Virus record (IMG/VR): IMGVR_UViG_3300032331_003198
Coordinates: 1-23,743 of that record
Source: a virus
Strand: one strand, 5' to 3'
Length of the DNA stretch: 23,743 nt
The notes beneath the pieces were generated by a model. That model had not been told where the DNA came from and made no database searches. It worked only from the letters and a program-made list of their open reading frames with translations. This document shows positions 1-7,860 of this stretch, in pieces; within the stretch, counting starts at the first letter, position 1; every line of letters begins with the position of its first letter. Position numbers and translations under genes: made by a program.

Positions 1-1034
1 CTAGTTCCACTTGATGCGCTGCTTCCTGAAGTTCCACTTGAACCAGAAACTCCCGAAGAACCTGATGTTCCGCTTGAACCATTAGTTCCAGAAGTGCCAG
101 CCGAAGCTGAAGTTCCTGAGCTTCCTGATGAACCGTTAATTCCTGACGTTCCTGAAGAACCTGTTATTCCAGATGTTCCAGAAGATCCAGTTGTCCCAGA
201 AGATCCAGCAGAACCTGAAGCGCCTGAACTTCCTGAAGAACCATTTAATCCAGATGTTCCAGAAGATCCATTTGAACCAGATGTTCCTGAAGAACCTGTG
301 TTTCCTGATGTACCGCTGCTTCCAGAACTTGCGCTAGTTCCTGATGTTCCATTTGTTCCAGAAATTCCGCTACTTCCAGAAGTTCCACTACTAGCAGATG
401 TTCCACTGCTTCCTGATATTCCACTACTTCCTGATGTTGCGCTGCTACCTGAACTGCCAGAACTTCCAGAGCTTCCATTTATTCCTGAAGAGCCAGACGA
501 ACCATTAACGCCTGAAGTTCCAGAAGATCCTGTATTGCCTGAAGTTCCTGAAGTTCCTGTGGTTCCAGAGGTTCCTGAAGAACCTGATGTTCCTGAACTT
601 CCAAAGCTTCCATTTATTCCAGAAGTTCCAGACGAACCATTAATACCAGAAGTTCCTGAAGATCCTGTGTTACCAGAAGTTCCTGAAGATCCTGTAGCTC
701 CAGAGGTTCCTGAAGAAGCGGATGTTCCTGAACTTCCAGAACTTCCATTTATTCCCGAAGTACCAGAACTTCCATTTATTCCAGAAGTACCACTTGAACC
801 ACCTAGACCTGAAGTTCCTGAAGTACCACTTGATCCTGAACTTGCCGAAGAACCACTAGTTCCAGAACTTGCAGAAGATCCGGAAGATCCACTTATTCCA
901 GAAGATCCACTGCTTCCAGAATAGCCGCTTGTTCCAGAAGATCCACTTATTCCAGAAGATCCTGAAGCGCCATTAGATCCTGAAATACCACTTGATCCTG
1001 AACTACCTGATGTTCCCGGCAAACCGGGAGGGCC
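1..1034 (-). repeat. Degenerate 9-nt tandem repeat encoding Gly-X-Y triplets
   Basis: Codons GGA/GGT followed by Ser/Thr-rich pairs repeat every nine bases from 1034 to the window edge without any break of register. Common larger units read GTSGINGSS and GTSGNTGSS, which look like higher-order duplications about 18-36 bases long. Synonymous codons vary (TCT, TCA, AGT, AGC), so the array has been kept by selection on protein sequence rather than copied very recently. Confidence 0.9.
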
Positions 1035-1193
1035 TCTTTCAATAACAGTAGTAGATATAGTTGGCGGCGGAACAGATTGTACAATAACATTATTTTTATT
1101 TGTACTATCTGATGTTGCTATAGTAACACCACCAACAACTTCTACCTTTACTGCATTAGAATTTGAATCTACTTTTACATCAATATTCGCCAT
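1..1193 (-). CDS. Collagen-like Gly-X-Y repeat fibre protein, 5' part (runs off left edge)
   Basis: The minus strand is open from the ATG at 1193 to base 1 with no stop, giving 397 residues and no C-terminus. Residues 1-53 are a non-repetitive head beginning MANIDVKVDS, with a short Pro run (PPP, 42-44). From G54 to the edge the protein is an unbroken Gly-X-Y array that opens GPPGLPG and continues with GTS, GSS, GIN, GNT and GIS triplets, about two thirds Ser/Thr. It stays in register for about 115 triplets; eight triplets start with Ala instead of Gly (A108, A117, A159, A252, A267, A288, A363, A393). Such repeats form trimeric shafts in phage tail fibres and spikes, so a surface-exposed fibre is likely. 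The start lies one base after the stop of the upstream gene (TAA-A-ATG), indicating one transcript. The missing C-terminus would normally hold the tip or receptor-binding domain. The plus-strand Pro/Glu/Val-rich frame over this region is only the antisense of the repeats. Confidence 0.85.
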   Translation of the reverse strand, partial: MANIDVKVDSNSNAVKVEVVGGVTIATSDSTNKNNVIVQSVPPPTISTTVIERGPPGLPGTSGSSGSSGISGSNGASGSSGISGSSGTSGYSGSSGSSGISGSSGSSASSGTSGSSASSGSSGTSGTSGLGGSSGTSGINGSSGTSGINGSSGSSGTSASSGTSGATGSSGTSGNTGSSGTSGINGSSGTSGINGSFGSSGTSGSSGTSGTTGTSGTSGNTGSSGTSGVNGSSGSSGINGSSGSSGSSGSSATSGSSGISGSSGTSASSGTSGSSGISGTNGTSGTSASSGSSGTSGNTGSSGTSGSNGSSGTSGLNGSSGSSGASGSAGSSGTTGSSGTSGITGSSGTSGINGSSGSSGTSASAGTSGTNGSSGTSGSSGVSGSSGTSGSSASSGT

Positions 1194-1194
1194 T

Positions 1195-1524
1195 TTATAA
1201 TTGTGTTACATCTTGTTGTACATCTAATCTAAATTCGAATAAAGTACGATCCAAGATTCCTGTTGAATAAAAATGCAAATCACCATAAAGATTTATTGGC
1301 GGAAAACCTCTAGTTACTGATGATGGAATACTGAATTCTACAATTCCTGTTTTATAGTATCCAGTAACTACTGTTGGCACAAATTGATACAATAAATTTC
1401 CATCTGGGTGCGGTCTTAATTGACCAGTACAAACAATATTGGTAAAATCCAAAACATCAGAAGTTACAGTTACTGTTTGCGTTGGAAAAGTGTCTCCTCT
1501 TATAACTGATAACTGAATCGCCAT
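1195..1524 (-). CDS. Small beta-rich phage structural protein (BppU N-terminus-like)
   Basis: The 109-residue product starts MAIQLSVIRGDTF and is almost entirely predicted beta strand. The opening 'RGDTF' pattern, an internal 'GQLRPHPDG' turn and a closing 'RTLFEFRLDVQQDVTQL' strand recall the N-terminal beta-sandwich of baseplate/fibre adaptor proteins of the BppU type; this is a pattern match by eye only. I chose the ATG at 1524 because the longer frame from 1572 would start inside the terminator hairpin at 1561-1587. The gene sits directly upstream of, and one base from, the collagen-like fibre gene, which fits a fibre attachment or baseplate role. No Shine-Dalgarno is visible; GTGTAATAAATATCAA precedes the ATG. 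Confidence 0.6.
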   Translation of the reverse strand: MAIQLSVIRGDTFPTQTVTVTSDVLDFTNIVCTGQLRPHPDGNLLYQFVPTVVTGYYKTGIVEFSIPSSVTRGFPPINLYGDLHFYSTGILDRTLFEFRLDVQQDVTQL

Positions 1525-1560
1525 TTGATATTTATTACACGTTATATTAAATTTGGAGAC

Positions 1561-1587
1561 AAAAAAACCCAAGCTTTCGCTTGGGTC
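1561..1587 (-). terminator. Rho-independent terminator, minus strand
   Basis: Read on the minus strand, ACCCAAGC-GAAA-GCTTGGGT forms a perfect 8-bp stem (1567-1574 with 1579-1586) with a GAAA tetraloop. It is followed directly by seven T residues (1567-1561). It lies 17 bases after the stop of the 65-residue gene and before the ATG at 1524, so it should end or attenuate the transcript entering the fibre genes. A promoter for 1524 and the fibre gene would have to lie at about 1525-1566, or readthrough supplies them. Confidence 0.85.
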
Positions 1588-1603
1588 TTTGAATTATTTT
1601 ATA

Positions 1604-1801
1604 TTATTTAATGACTGGCAAATCTGGATTTACCACGCCATTACTAGAAGCTCCCGTGTTCTTTGCACGACTAGCTAGTTCCTGATTAATTAGTCGAAGA
1701 TTGGCCTGAGCCATTTCAATCTTACCTAGCTCATCATAAGCGAAAGCCTTGAGTTGAATGTCGCTAACTTGTGATAGATTTACTTGATTATTTTGTTCCA
1801 T
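1604..1801 (-). CDS. Small helical hypothetical protein (65 aa)
   Basis: The product begins MEQNNQVNLSQVSDIQLKAF. Its middle (about residues 8-45) is one predicted amphipathic helix with regular Leu/Ile/Ala spacing (IQLKAFAYDELGKIEMAQAN), followed by a Gly/Asn/Pro-rich tail. I cannot assign a function. Small helical proteins of this size are frequent among phage structural genes and may act as chaperones or minor virion components. It lies between the SAP-like gene and a strong terminator, 19 bases after the upstream stop. The leader is purely A/T-rich with no Shine-Dalgarno. Confidence 0.65.
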   Translation of the reverse strand: MEQNNQVNLSQVSDIQLKAFAYDELGKIEMAQANLRLINQELASRAKNTGASSNGVVNPDLPVIK

Positions 1802-1820
1802 AATTAGTTATTTATATATA

Positions 1821-2231
1821 TTATAGTTCTCCTAAAATTTTTAAAGTCTTTTTATGATCTGGATTCTTTGGATCTAAAACCATAGCAGGACTTTGAATAG
1901 TCATTGATAATGATCCTTTGTTATGAGATTTAAACTCACGAAACAATTTTTCTTTAATCTGTTGTCGCGAACCGCTTGGGAAAATGCCGATTCTATCGCA
2001 CAAACGCTGTAGATCGATCATAGTCATATCCGCCAACTTCTCCTTAAGAATTTCCAAATTAGTTGTGCCGAAAGGATTAAGCTTTTCCACGCCTAGCGCC
2101 AATTCTAGTTCTCTTATCCTCTTAATATCAGCATCTTCTTGAACCTTGCCATCTGCAAAAGTAAGATTGTCTAATTCTGAGGCGACAATTTCTGTAGGTT
2201 TAATTGCCTTATCTTTCTTCGATTTAGCCAT
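1821..2231 (-). CDS. Hypothetical protein with SAP-like helix-extended-loop-helix motif
   Basis: The 136-residue protein has a Lys-rich N-terminus and a charged helical region. Residues about 68-103 read LADMTMIDLQRLCDRIGI followed by PSGSRQQIKEKL. This matches the SAP motif: a helix with Leu pairs, a Gly-containing turn, then a basic helix. SAP motifs usually bind nucleic acid. The gene lies downstream of the capsid gene, past a strong terminator, so it is probably transcribed from its own promoter in the A/T-rich 2232-2264 stretch or by readthrough. A neck, head-completion or DNA-binding role is possible but unproven. The start is the only reasonable ATG; no Shine-Dalgarno. Confidence 0.6.
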   Translation of the reverse strand: MAKSKKDKAIKPTEIVASELDNLTFADGKVQEDADIKRIRELELALGVEKLNPFGTTNLEILKEKLADMTMIDLQRLCDRIGIFPSGSRQQIKEKLFREFKSHNKGSLSMTIQSPAMVLDPKNPDHKKTLKILGEL

Positions 2232-2264
2232 ATAATATAATATACAATAATAAAATAATTCAAT

Positions 2265-2294
2265 AAAAAAGGCGTTACCCTTTCGGATAACGCC
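2265..2294 (-). terminator. Rho-independent terminator after the capsid gene, minus strand
   Basis: On the minus strand GGCGTTA...TAACGCC pairs (2271-2277 with 2288-2294). An inner CC/GG pair closes a GAAAG loop, and six T residues follow (2270-2265). It begins 18 bases after the stop of the major capsid gene, so it should define the 3' end of the abundant capsid transcript. Confidence 0.88.
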
Positions 2295-2312
2295 TTCTTC
2301 GATATATTTAAC

Positions 2313-3485
2313 TTAGACGATTAGACCGACTAGAGCGCGGTTGTCGAGGACCATACGGCCTTCTTCAAGAGCGCCGAAGTAACCGATCTTGTTCTGACGG
2401 AGTGTGTACTGATCATCGGCAGTGAGTGTGAACTCAGAACCAGTATCAGAATCAACAGCTACGGCACGAACTAGAGAGTCACGGCTTCTGTCAAGACCAA
2501 CTACGATCTGTTCAGTTGTCTTGAAGGTTGTGCTGGAAGCAGCGATGCTGTAGTTATCAGCGAAAGTTACGCCACTGGCGACAGTGCTGAAGATTGTGTT
2601 GAATCGCTTACCGACACCGAGTTCAAGAATTTCCATGAGGGAAACACCATAGAACTCAGGAATACCAGCTTGGCTGAAGATTTGATTACGAACTGCATCA
2701 GGAGCAGCGATACCAACGTTACCAGCAGTCTGACCAGTAGAAGGAGAAGTAGAGTTAACTGGAGCTTGCTTGGTATTGATTGGGTTATAAGCCATACCGC
2801 GAATTTCTTCTATAATTTCAGGAGAAACTAGAAGATCGGTTAGACCACGACGAGCGCCTGAAGGAGTACCACCAACGAATGAAGCGTTGATACGCTTGAT
2901 CTTAGTGAACAACTTGTTCAAGTCGTTTAGCACGAAACGTCCAGCAGCAGCAGAACGGAAAACATGCAAGTTATCGGTAGCAGTACCGGAGTTACCAGTA
3001 GAAGCTTGAGCTAGAGCGGTCATGATGAGGTTAGCAGAAGTTCTTTCTTGCTTAAGCATAACTTCTTGAGCTACGCGAGTGAAAGACTTGCTAACTACGT
3101 CTAGACGGCTCTTGGCGGCGTACTTCTTATCGAAAGCTACAGCGCTGTCGAGGCGATAGGTAGCGATCTTCAATTCAGAAGCAGTAGGCTGAACGATGTT
3201 CTGAGGAAGACCACCGGGAACTGATTGGCTATAGACCTTGATGTAATCTTCATCGAAGATGTCATAATAGAGGTCTAGAGGAATTGAAGGATTATCTTCA
3301 GAGTTGTACTGAAGGCTGGTGAAAAGATTGGAAACAGTTGGAGCATTGTTGATAACTTCGGCTAGAACTGGACCAATGAATTCAGCCAAAGCTACTTGAG
3401 CTTCATAGGCTACTACATGGTTCTTTGAAGCCAAAGCTTTAATTAGCTCAACTTGTTCATCTGTTCTCTTTAAAACGATTTTCAT
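2313..3485 (-). CDS. Major capsid protein (HK97-fold, distantly T4 gp23-like)
   Basis: The 390-residue protein forms the icosahedral shell. Supporting features are: an N-terminal helical arm (about 1-50) with alternating charge; a central 'RRGLTDLLVSPEIIEEIRGM' segment of the kind found in gp23-type capsid proteins; and a C-terminal 'FGALEEGRMVLDNRALVG' stretch. It lies downstream of protease/scaffold and decoration genes and has its own terminator. It is shorter than T4 gp23 (521 residues). Its base composition is clearly higher in GC than its neighbours (32 of 60 bases in line 2341-2400), as expected for the most highly expressed gene. An N-terminal cleavage by the prohead protease is likely, but the site is not identified. 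The ATG at 3485 follows an A/T-rich leader without Shine-Dalgarno. Confidence 0.88.
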   Translation of the reverse strand: MKIVLKRTDEQVELIKALASKNHVVAYEAQVALAEFIGPVLAEVINNAPTVSNLFTSLQYNSEDNPSIPLDLYYDIFDEDYIKVYSQSVPGGLPQNIVQPTASELKIATYRLDSAVAFDKKYAAKSRLDVVSKSFTRVAQEVMLKQERTSANLIMTALAQASTGNSGTATDNLHVFRSAAAGRFVLNDLNKLFTKIKRINASFVGGTPSGARRGLTDLLVSPEIIEEIRGMAYNPINTKQAPVNSTSPSTGQTAGNVGIAAPDAVRNQIFSQAGIPEFYGVSLMEILELGVGKRFNTIFSTVASGVTFADNYSIAASSTTFKTTEQIVVGLDRSRDSLVRAVAVDSDTGSEFTLTADDQYTLRQNKIGYFGALEEGRMVLDNRALVGLIV

Positions 3486-3504
3486 ATTATTGTTAGATTA
3501 AAAA

Positions 3505-4173
3505 TTAGAGAGCGGTTGGGTTGACACAATCAATTTGAACTAGAGCGAACTTACCAGTAGTTGTACCGGCGAAGTAATCGTTCTTACCATTTTGGCTAGA
3601 GCGTGAACCAGTAGCCAATACTCTTCCGATAGCTGTATATTGTCCAGTAGTTGGGCTTTGGAAACTAGCAGCCAATCCTGAAACCTTACCAGCGTTAAGG
3701 GACACGACCAAGTGTGAATTTGGAACCATGTTTGCATCAACCCAGTCGATAGCTGTATCGGCTAGGGTGAACATACCGCGACTAGCTACTGGTACGGCCT
3801 GACCAGAGAGAACGGCTTGAAGCTCTTGTCTCTTGATTGGGTTATAAAGTAGCTTGATTCCGTTTTCGTCTTGTAGCAATGTTTGATTGAGCGTAACACC
3901 AAGAACAGGAACACCTGTGGTGGCCGCAGTGAATGTCAAAGGAACGGATGGATACTGAGCAGCGCCCAAGAAGGGGTAGTCAGTCTTACCGAGATAAGAG
4001 TTAGCAGCATAAGTAATAGGATCTAGGTCCATATTACCGGCTGAAACCTTAACGAATACGCCTTGACTTCCGTTGCCGTTATCAAATGGCGTTGTGTCGG
4101 CGGTATCACTTGCAAACAAGTTGATAACGTCGAACTCACTATATTGTCTGAATGGATATAATCTTAGTGACAT
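3505..4173 (-). CDS. Probable capsid decoration / head stabilisation protein
   Basis: This 222-residue, Gly/Ala/Thr-rich, beta-strand protein lies between the scaffold and the capsid gene, a usual place for decoration proteins. Its second half has the order 'SRGMFTLADTAIDW', 'LNAGKVSGLAASF', 'YTAIGRVLATGS' and 'GKFALVQIDCV'. This resembles the DUF2190-type trimeric decoration fold, in which a Gly-Met-Phe strand, a Gly-Lys-Val turn and an 'iGra' strand recur. It shares the raised GC of the capsid and scaffold genes, suggesting high expression. No signal peptide or transmembrane segment is seen. Alternatives are a minor capsid or vertex protein. It starts six bases after the stop of the upstream protease-scaffold gene. 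Confidence 0.55.
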   Translation of the reverse strand: MSLRLYPFRQYSEFDVINLFASDTADTTPFDNGNGSQGVFVKVSAGNMDLDPITYAANSYLGKTDYPFLGAAQYPSVPLTFTAATTGVPVLGVTLNQTLLQDENGIKLLYNPIKRQELQAVLSGQAVPVASRGMFTLADTAIDWVDANMVPNSHLVVSLNAGKVSGLAASFQSPTTGQYTAIGRVLATGSRSSQNGKNDYFAGTTTGKFALVQIDCVNPTAL

Positions 4174-4179
4174 AGTAGT

Positions 4180-4893
4180 TTAAAATTTTATTGTTATATT
4201 GTCTTTGCTGAAAGCTTTGCTGAGTCTTTCTTTCCAAGAAGGAGCGGTTTCAGTAGGAGTAATGCTCTGTTGTGGTGCGAGCGCATCTTCTGGCTTGGCA
4301 TTTGCGAGAGCAGTCTCAACTTCAACAGTAGTTTTTACTGAAGCATCAGCTTTTTGACTTGGCATCTTAGCCATTCTCTTAGCGATTTCAGATTCTACTT
4401 TTTCTTGGAAAGCTTTATCTTGCTGTGCCTTGAAAGCCTTATTCTTATGCTTGTAAAGAACAGCGACCTTATTTTTGAATGAAGCGAAGGCTTCATCAGA
4501 TTTGTCAAGGGCGGACATCTCACTAGCCAATAGTTGACGATCAGAATCATCAAACTCATATTCACTGTCGAGAGAAGCCATTCTTGAACTAAAAATTTCT
4601 TGAGAAGCTTGTGTAGAAATTACGGTTTCCAATTCTTGTAGCTTGGCAATTGTTTCATTAAGCTTCTTATTATTCTCCTCAAGATCGGTATGTAGTTTTT
4701 CAGCGCGAGCGATAGCTTCGGCTTTAGCATTTTCAGAGTTAATCAATTCAGCCTTGATTTCGTCGCTCTTGTTTTTAATTTTTTCAGCGATCTGTGCAGA
4801 GATACTCGCAACAGATTCTTCGCTGAAGTTTACGGTTTCTTGCTTTTCAGCGAGAACCGTCTTCATTGCGGATATAATTTGTTCTAAATCCAT
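4180..4893 (-). other. Possible internally initiated scaffold protein (237 aa) inside the fusion
   Basis: An in-frame ATG at 4893 (M293, MDLEQIISAM) coincides with the start of the helical scaffold half. It is preceded by an A-rich leader (CCAAAACTAAAACT) like the leaders of the separate genes here. GC content jumps at about this point: roughly 32% by hand count in line 5401-5460 of the protease half against 45% in line 4201-4260 of the scaffold half. The higher value matches the capsid and decoration genes. This suggests a separately translated, abundant scaffold, as with lambda C/Nu3. It is inference without expression data. Confidence 0.4.
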
Positions 4894-5769
4894 AGTTTTA
4901 GTTTTGGTATTATTTACAGGTATATTTGAAGTTTGTGAAAGTTTTTTATTAATAAGATTTAACAAAGTCGAAGAATTTACTTCGATTGATTCTGTTTCTT
5001 GTTCATTGTCTTCGTTTTCTTTAGTAATAGTCTCGCCATTATCAATTATAACACCTTGAACATCGGCGGCTGGATTTGTTGTAAAAGCGATACCTAAAGG
5101 ATAAATTCTTCCAGTTACCAAACGATAAACTGGAGTACCATCATCCATAAAACCAGAACCACTGAATCCCTTTAAATATTTTTTGAATTCACCGATTTGT
5201 TCTTTTTTACTAATGATTTCAGCGTCTTTTAAATTATCACTACCGATAGCAATTAAATAATCGTTAAAACCAATTTCCCAACTGGCGCTTATTCTTTGAT
5301 ATAAATTTGATATTGGATCGTTTGAATTAATTAATGCGTCAGCAAAATCTCTATCAACTGATTTATAAACAACAGCCGCCAAACCAATATTAAATGGATT
5401 AAATTGTTGAACTACTTGATTAACATCTAGAATTTGATTGTCTCCGTAAGAAGTGAAAGCGGCATTAACAATATGCCCAACGACTTTGTTTCTCTTGTGT
5501 TCAATGTTTGTTGGCTTATGAATAAAATAATCTTTAAAAGCAATAGCTGTATCAGTGTCAATACCATCACCATTTTTATTAAACTTATTTACAACTGCGG
5601 CATTAAATGCGGCTCCAACTAAATCAATATTTTTATTCAAATCAACATTTGAAGGAATAATAGATCTTAAAGACTCAAGCGAAGCTTGAGACAATACCAT
5701 CTTCTTATCAAAATTTGAAGAAGCTGATACGACGTTATCAAATGTTGTTCTATATTGAAATCTAGACAT
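4180..5769 (-). CDS. Prohead protease fused to coiled-coil scaffold protein (gp21-gp22-like)
   Basis: The 529-residue product appears to combine maturation protease and internal scaffold. Residues about 45-245 look like a prohead serine protease (S78/T4 gp21 type). They include a candidate catalytic His in 'NIEHKRNKVVGHI' (H91), a candidate Ser in 'RISASWEIGF' (S161 or S163), and a closing 'PLGIAFTTNPAAD' strand comparable to the 'SlVt-PA' end of these proteases. Residues 246-292 are a charged, Asn/Thr-rich linker. From M293 onward the protein is helical and Glu/Lys/Ala-rich with a long coiled coil (about 325-385) and a Lys-rich C-terminus, as in scaffold proteins. In T4 these are separate genes, although protease-scaffold fusions with internal restart are known in lambda-type phages. 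It sits between portal and decoration/capsid genes. Confidence 0.75.
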   Translation of the reverse strand: MSRFQYRTTFDNVVSASSNFDKKMVLSQASLESLRSIIPSNVDLNKNIDLVGAAFNAAVVNKFNKNGDGIDTDTAIAFKDYFIHKPTNIEHKRNKVVGHIVNAAFTSYGDNQILDVNQVVQQFNPFNIGLAAVVYKSVDRDFADALINSNDPISNLYQRISASWEIGFNDYLIAIGSDNLKDAEIISKKEQIGEFKKYLKGFSGSGFMDDGTPVYRLVTGRIYPLGIAFTTNPAADVQGVIIDNGETITKENEDNEQETESIEVNSSTLLNLINKKLSQTSNIPVNNTKTKTMDLEQIISAMKTVLAEKQETVNFSEESVASISAQIAEKIKNKSDEIKAELINSENAKAEAIARAEKLHTDLEENNKKLNETIAKLQELETVISTQASQEIFSSRMASLDSEYEFDDSDRQLLASEMSALDKSDEAFASFKNKVAVLYKHKNKAFKAQQDKAFQEKVESEIAKRMAKMPSQKADASVKTTVEVETALANAKPEDALAPQQSITPTETAPSWKERLSKAFSKDNITIKF

Positions 5770-5780
5770 AATATATAAAA

Positions 5781-7814
5781 TTACACAGAATACTTAGTGC
5801 TGTGATATAATAAACTTGAAGCATATGTGTCTAACTGATGTTCAGTTGATACGTTTTGAATTTCAGGAAGCACGTTAAGCTTGTCTAATAGAGAAGGATC
5901 GTTGACTACTTTTGCACCTAAATCTTGCCAAATTGCACTTTCCGCACCAACAATAATTGCTTCGCTAATACCTTCTGCTAACTTCTTTTGTTCAGCATTT
6001 AAAGTCTTTTTGCTGTACTTCTTTTTTAGACAGAGTTCTACAATACCATACAAAGCTTTGGTTTCATCAATCGTTTTAGCTAAAGCATTTTTTGAGAATG
6101 TAGAAGTAGTCTTGCTACCTGAAGGTCTGCCTTTTTCTGTAGGAGTTTTATTTGTTCCTTGAGGTGCAGATGCTACTGGCGCTTCACCCATTGCTGGAGC
6201 AACCATTGGAACACCACCAACAATAGGATTATAGAATCCTTTCTTTCTATCTTCAACGAACTTTTGTTGAGCAGCTAACAACTCTTCTTCAGTTGGATAA
6301 ATACCTGTTTCAATAACCTTGATGCCTTCTTCAGGAGGAAGAATGCCAAGTTCCATCATGCGAGTTACCACACGATTAAATTGAGTTTCGTCTTTCAATG
6401 ATACCTCTTCAAATTTAGCCACAGGACACTTGCCTTTAAAACCTAAGTTTCTAAATATTGTTTCGATTTCTGGTTGCAAGAAATCATTTAAGAAAGCTGC
6501 GCGAGATTCTTTCAATCTTTCGAAAAATACTTGAGCTTTGACCGTTGTATTTGAGAACTTTTCAGAACCAATTAATATATTTTGCAAACCTTCTTTGATG
6601 TCTTCATTTACAATCTTATATTTTTCATAACCTAATACTTTATGCATGTCAGGAATAACGAACTCAGCTTTTGTTGTATAATCAGCAATCAAAACACGAC
6701 CAACTGATTCATTGTTCATTAAACCTTGCATTGCTCTCATGTTTTTATGGTTAATGCCGCCTTTTGAAGGCTCATTACCCATAGTGATCAATAAAATTAC
6801 ATTCTCAATTGTACGACAAATAGCTTGATCGATCTTCTTCATTTCAAGCTTGAAGTTGATATCGTCAAGAACTGGAAAACCAAATGGAACCGCAAAAGGT
6901 TCGTAATCTTGTTTCTTATAGAAAGAATAAATAATATCTGTTGGATTCAATTGAATCTTTAGACCATCTCTTGCCCACTGACCATGTTTAACCTTGTCTT
7001 TAGCTTGTTCATCCAAACTCTCAAACAACATTTTATCTTGATCATTTTTTGGATTCTGTAACCTTTCCAATTCATACTCAGAAAGAATCTTTTGATAAAT
7101 AACTTTTCGCCAAGAAGTTGTGCGGCTTACTGTTAAATAATAAGGATTTAACAATGTATACTCTATAGGAATAAGATTCTTAATGTCAGGATCAGTTGGA
7201 TAGTTATATACATTCCAGTCAGTTGGATAAGATTGACCATCATAGTTTGCATAACTTTCTAGAATTTTAGAAAAATCTTCGATATCGAATTTAGCATTTA
7301 TCTTATAAAAGAATACGTTTCCGCTTCTATAGTATTCGCGAAAGTATTGGTCTTTTACGTTCCATATCTTGATATATCTCATCCAACGCATGAAGAAATC
7401 TTTTGATTTCTGTGTTCCGCCTTCTAAATAAATATTAGCATTTGCAAACTCAGACATGATATCGATTGCATTTCTAAAAATAGCTACGTTTGCATAAGCT
7501 TTTTGACACAATTCAATAGCATCACGAACATTGTAACCATTAATAGAAACTTCGAAAGGTAAGAGACCTTCGCGAATATTGGCGTACTTATAAATTTTAG
7601 GACCAAGATAAGCTAGATTTCTTCTTAGATTAGTTGGATCACCATTACCATTTCTTTCGTAATTAGCCTTAGATTCAGAATAAAAAGGCATACCAGTGAG
7701 ACTTGGCTCTCCAGTACTATTATCTAGAATCTTATCCAGAGGCTGGTTATTTTCGTCGTTGCCTTGGCTGAATTGATTCCAATATTCGGATCTCTTAGTA
7801 TATTTACGACTCAT
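5781..7814 (-). CDS. Portal protein
   Basis: The 677-residue protein would form the dodecameric ring at the capsid vertex through which DNA enters. Portal-like features are: the N-terminal 'YGPKIYKYANIREGL'-type region (about 70-90); 'EYYRSGNVFFYKI' (about 160-172), the strand pair typical of the clip/wing region; and 'LLNPYYLTV' further on. A long helical stem/crown region follows ('EDIKEGLQNILIGSEKFSN', 'FFERLKESRAAFLNDF'). After about residue 525 the tail is Pro/Ala/Gly-rich, then helical. It is longer than T4 gp20 (524 residues). It lies directly downstream of the large terminase with a 46-base gap. The leader has GTGTAACTATAATAGAT before the ATG and no Shine-Dalgarno. Confidence 0.85.
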   Translation of the reverse strand: MSRKYTKRSEYWNQFSQGNDENNQPLDKILDNSTGEPSLTGMPFYSESKANYERNGNGDPTNLRRNLAYLGPKIYKYANIREGLLPFEVSINGYNVRDAIELCQKAYANVAIFRNAIDIMSEFANANIYLEGGTQKSKDFFMRWMRYIKIWNVKDQYFREYYRSGNVFFYKINAKFDIEDFSKILESYANYDGQSYPTDWNVYNYPTDPDIKNLIPIEYTLLNPYYLTVSRTTSWRKVIYQKILSEYELERLQNPKNDQDKMLFESLDEQAKDKVKHGQWARDGLKIQLNPTDIIYSFYKKQDYEPFAVPFGFPVLDDINFKLEMKKIDQAICRTIENVILLITMGNEPSKGGINHKNMRAMQGLMNNESVGRVLIADYTTKAEFVIPDMHKVLGYEKYKIVNEDIKEGLQNILIGSEKFSNTTVKAQVFFERLKESRAAFLNDFLQPEIETIFRNLGFKGKCPVAKFEEVSLKDETQFNRVVTRMMELGILPPEEGIKVIETGIYPTEEELLAAQQKFVEDRKKGFYNPIVGGVPMVAPAMGEAPVASAPQGTNKTPTEKGRPSGSKTTSTFSKNALAKTIDETKALYGIVELCLKKKYSKKTLNAEQKKLAEGISEAIIVGAESAIWQDLGAKVVNDPSLLDKLNVLPEIQNVSTEHQLDTYASSLLYHSTKYSV

Positions 7815-7860
7815 ATCTATTATAGTTACACATCATGACTTTGAAAGTGACTTTTTAACT

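Noticed and set aside
245-478. Minus-strand 77-residue Leu/Glu/Val-rich frame.
   Set aside because: It is a shifted frame of the collagen-like repeat and has no independent support.
94-924. Plus-strand frame encoding a Pro/Glu/Val-rich 276-residue protein.
   Set aside because: It is the exact antisense of Gly-X-Y codons on the minus strand, whose frame is open from 1193 to the edge and stays in triplet register.
1-1034. Possible CRISPR or other DNA-level repeat array.
   Set aside because: The period is nine bases with coding-type third-base variation and no spacers.
1525-1572. N-terminal extension of the small structural protein from an ATG at 1572.
   Set aside because: It would start inside the terminator hairpin; the ATG at 1524 fits the family-like start.
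1809-1816. TATAAATA on the minus strand, identical to the T4 late promoter core.
   Set aside because: In such AT-rich DNA several matches per window are expected and others lie inside genes in both directions; it is also too close to the ATG for a normal leader.
4643-5059. Plus-strand hydrophobic 138-residue frame.
   Set aside because: It is antisense to the scaffold/linker part of a well supported gene; its hydrophobicity comes from complementing Glu/Lys codons.
7815-7860. Possible hairpin between the terminase and portal genes (ACTTTCAAAGT).
   Set aside because: It is an odd-length palindrome with no usable loop and no stable GC stem, so not a terminator.
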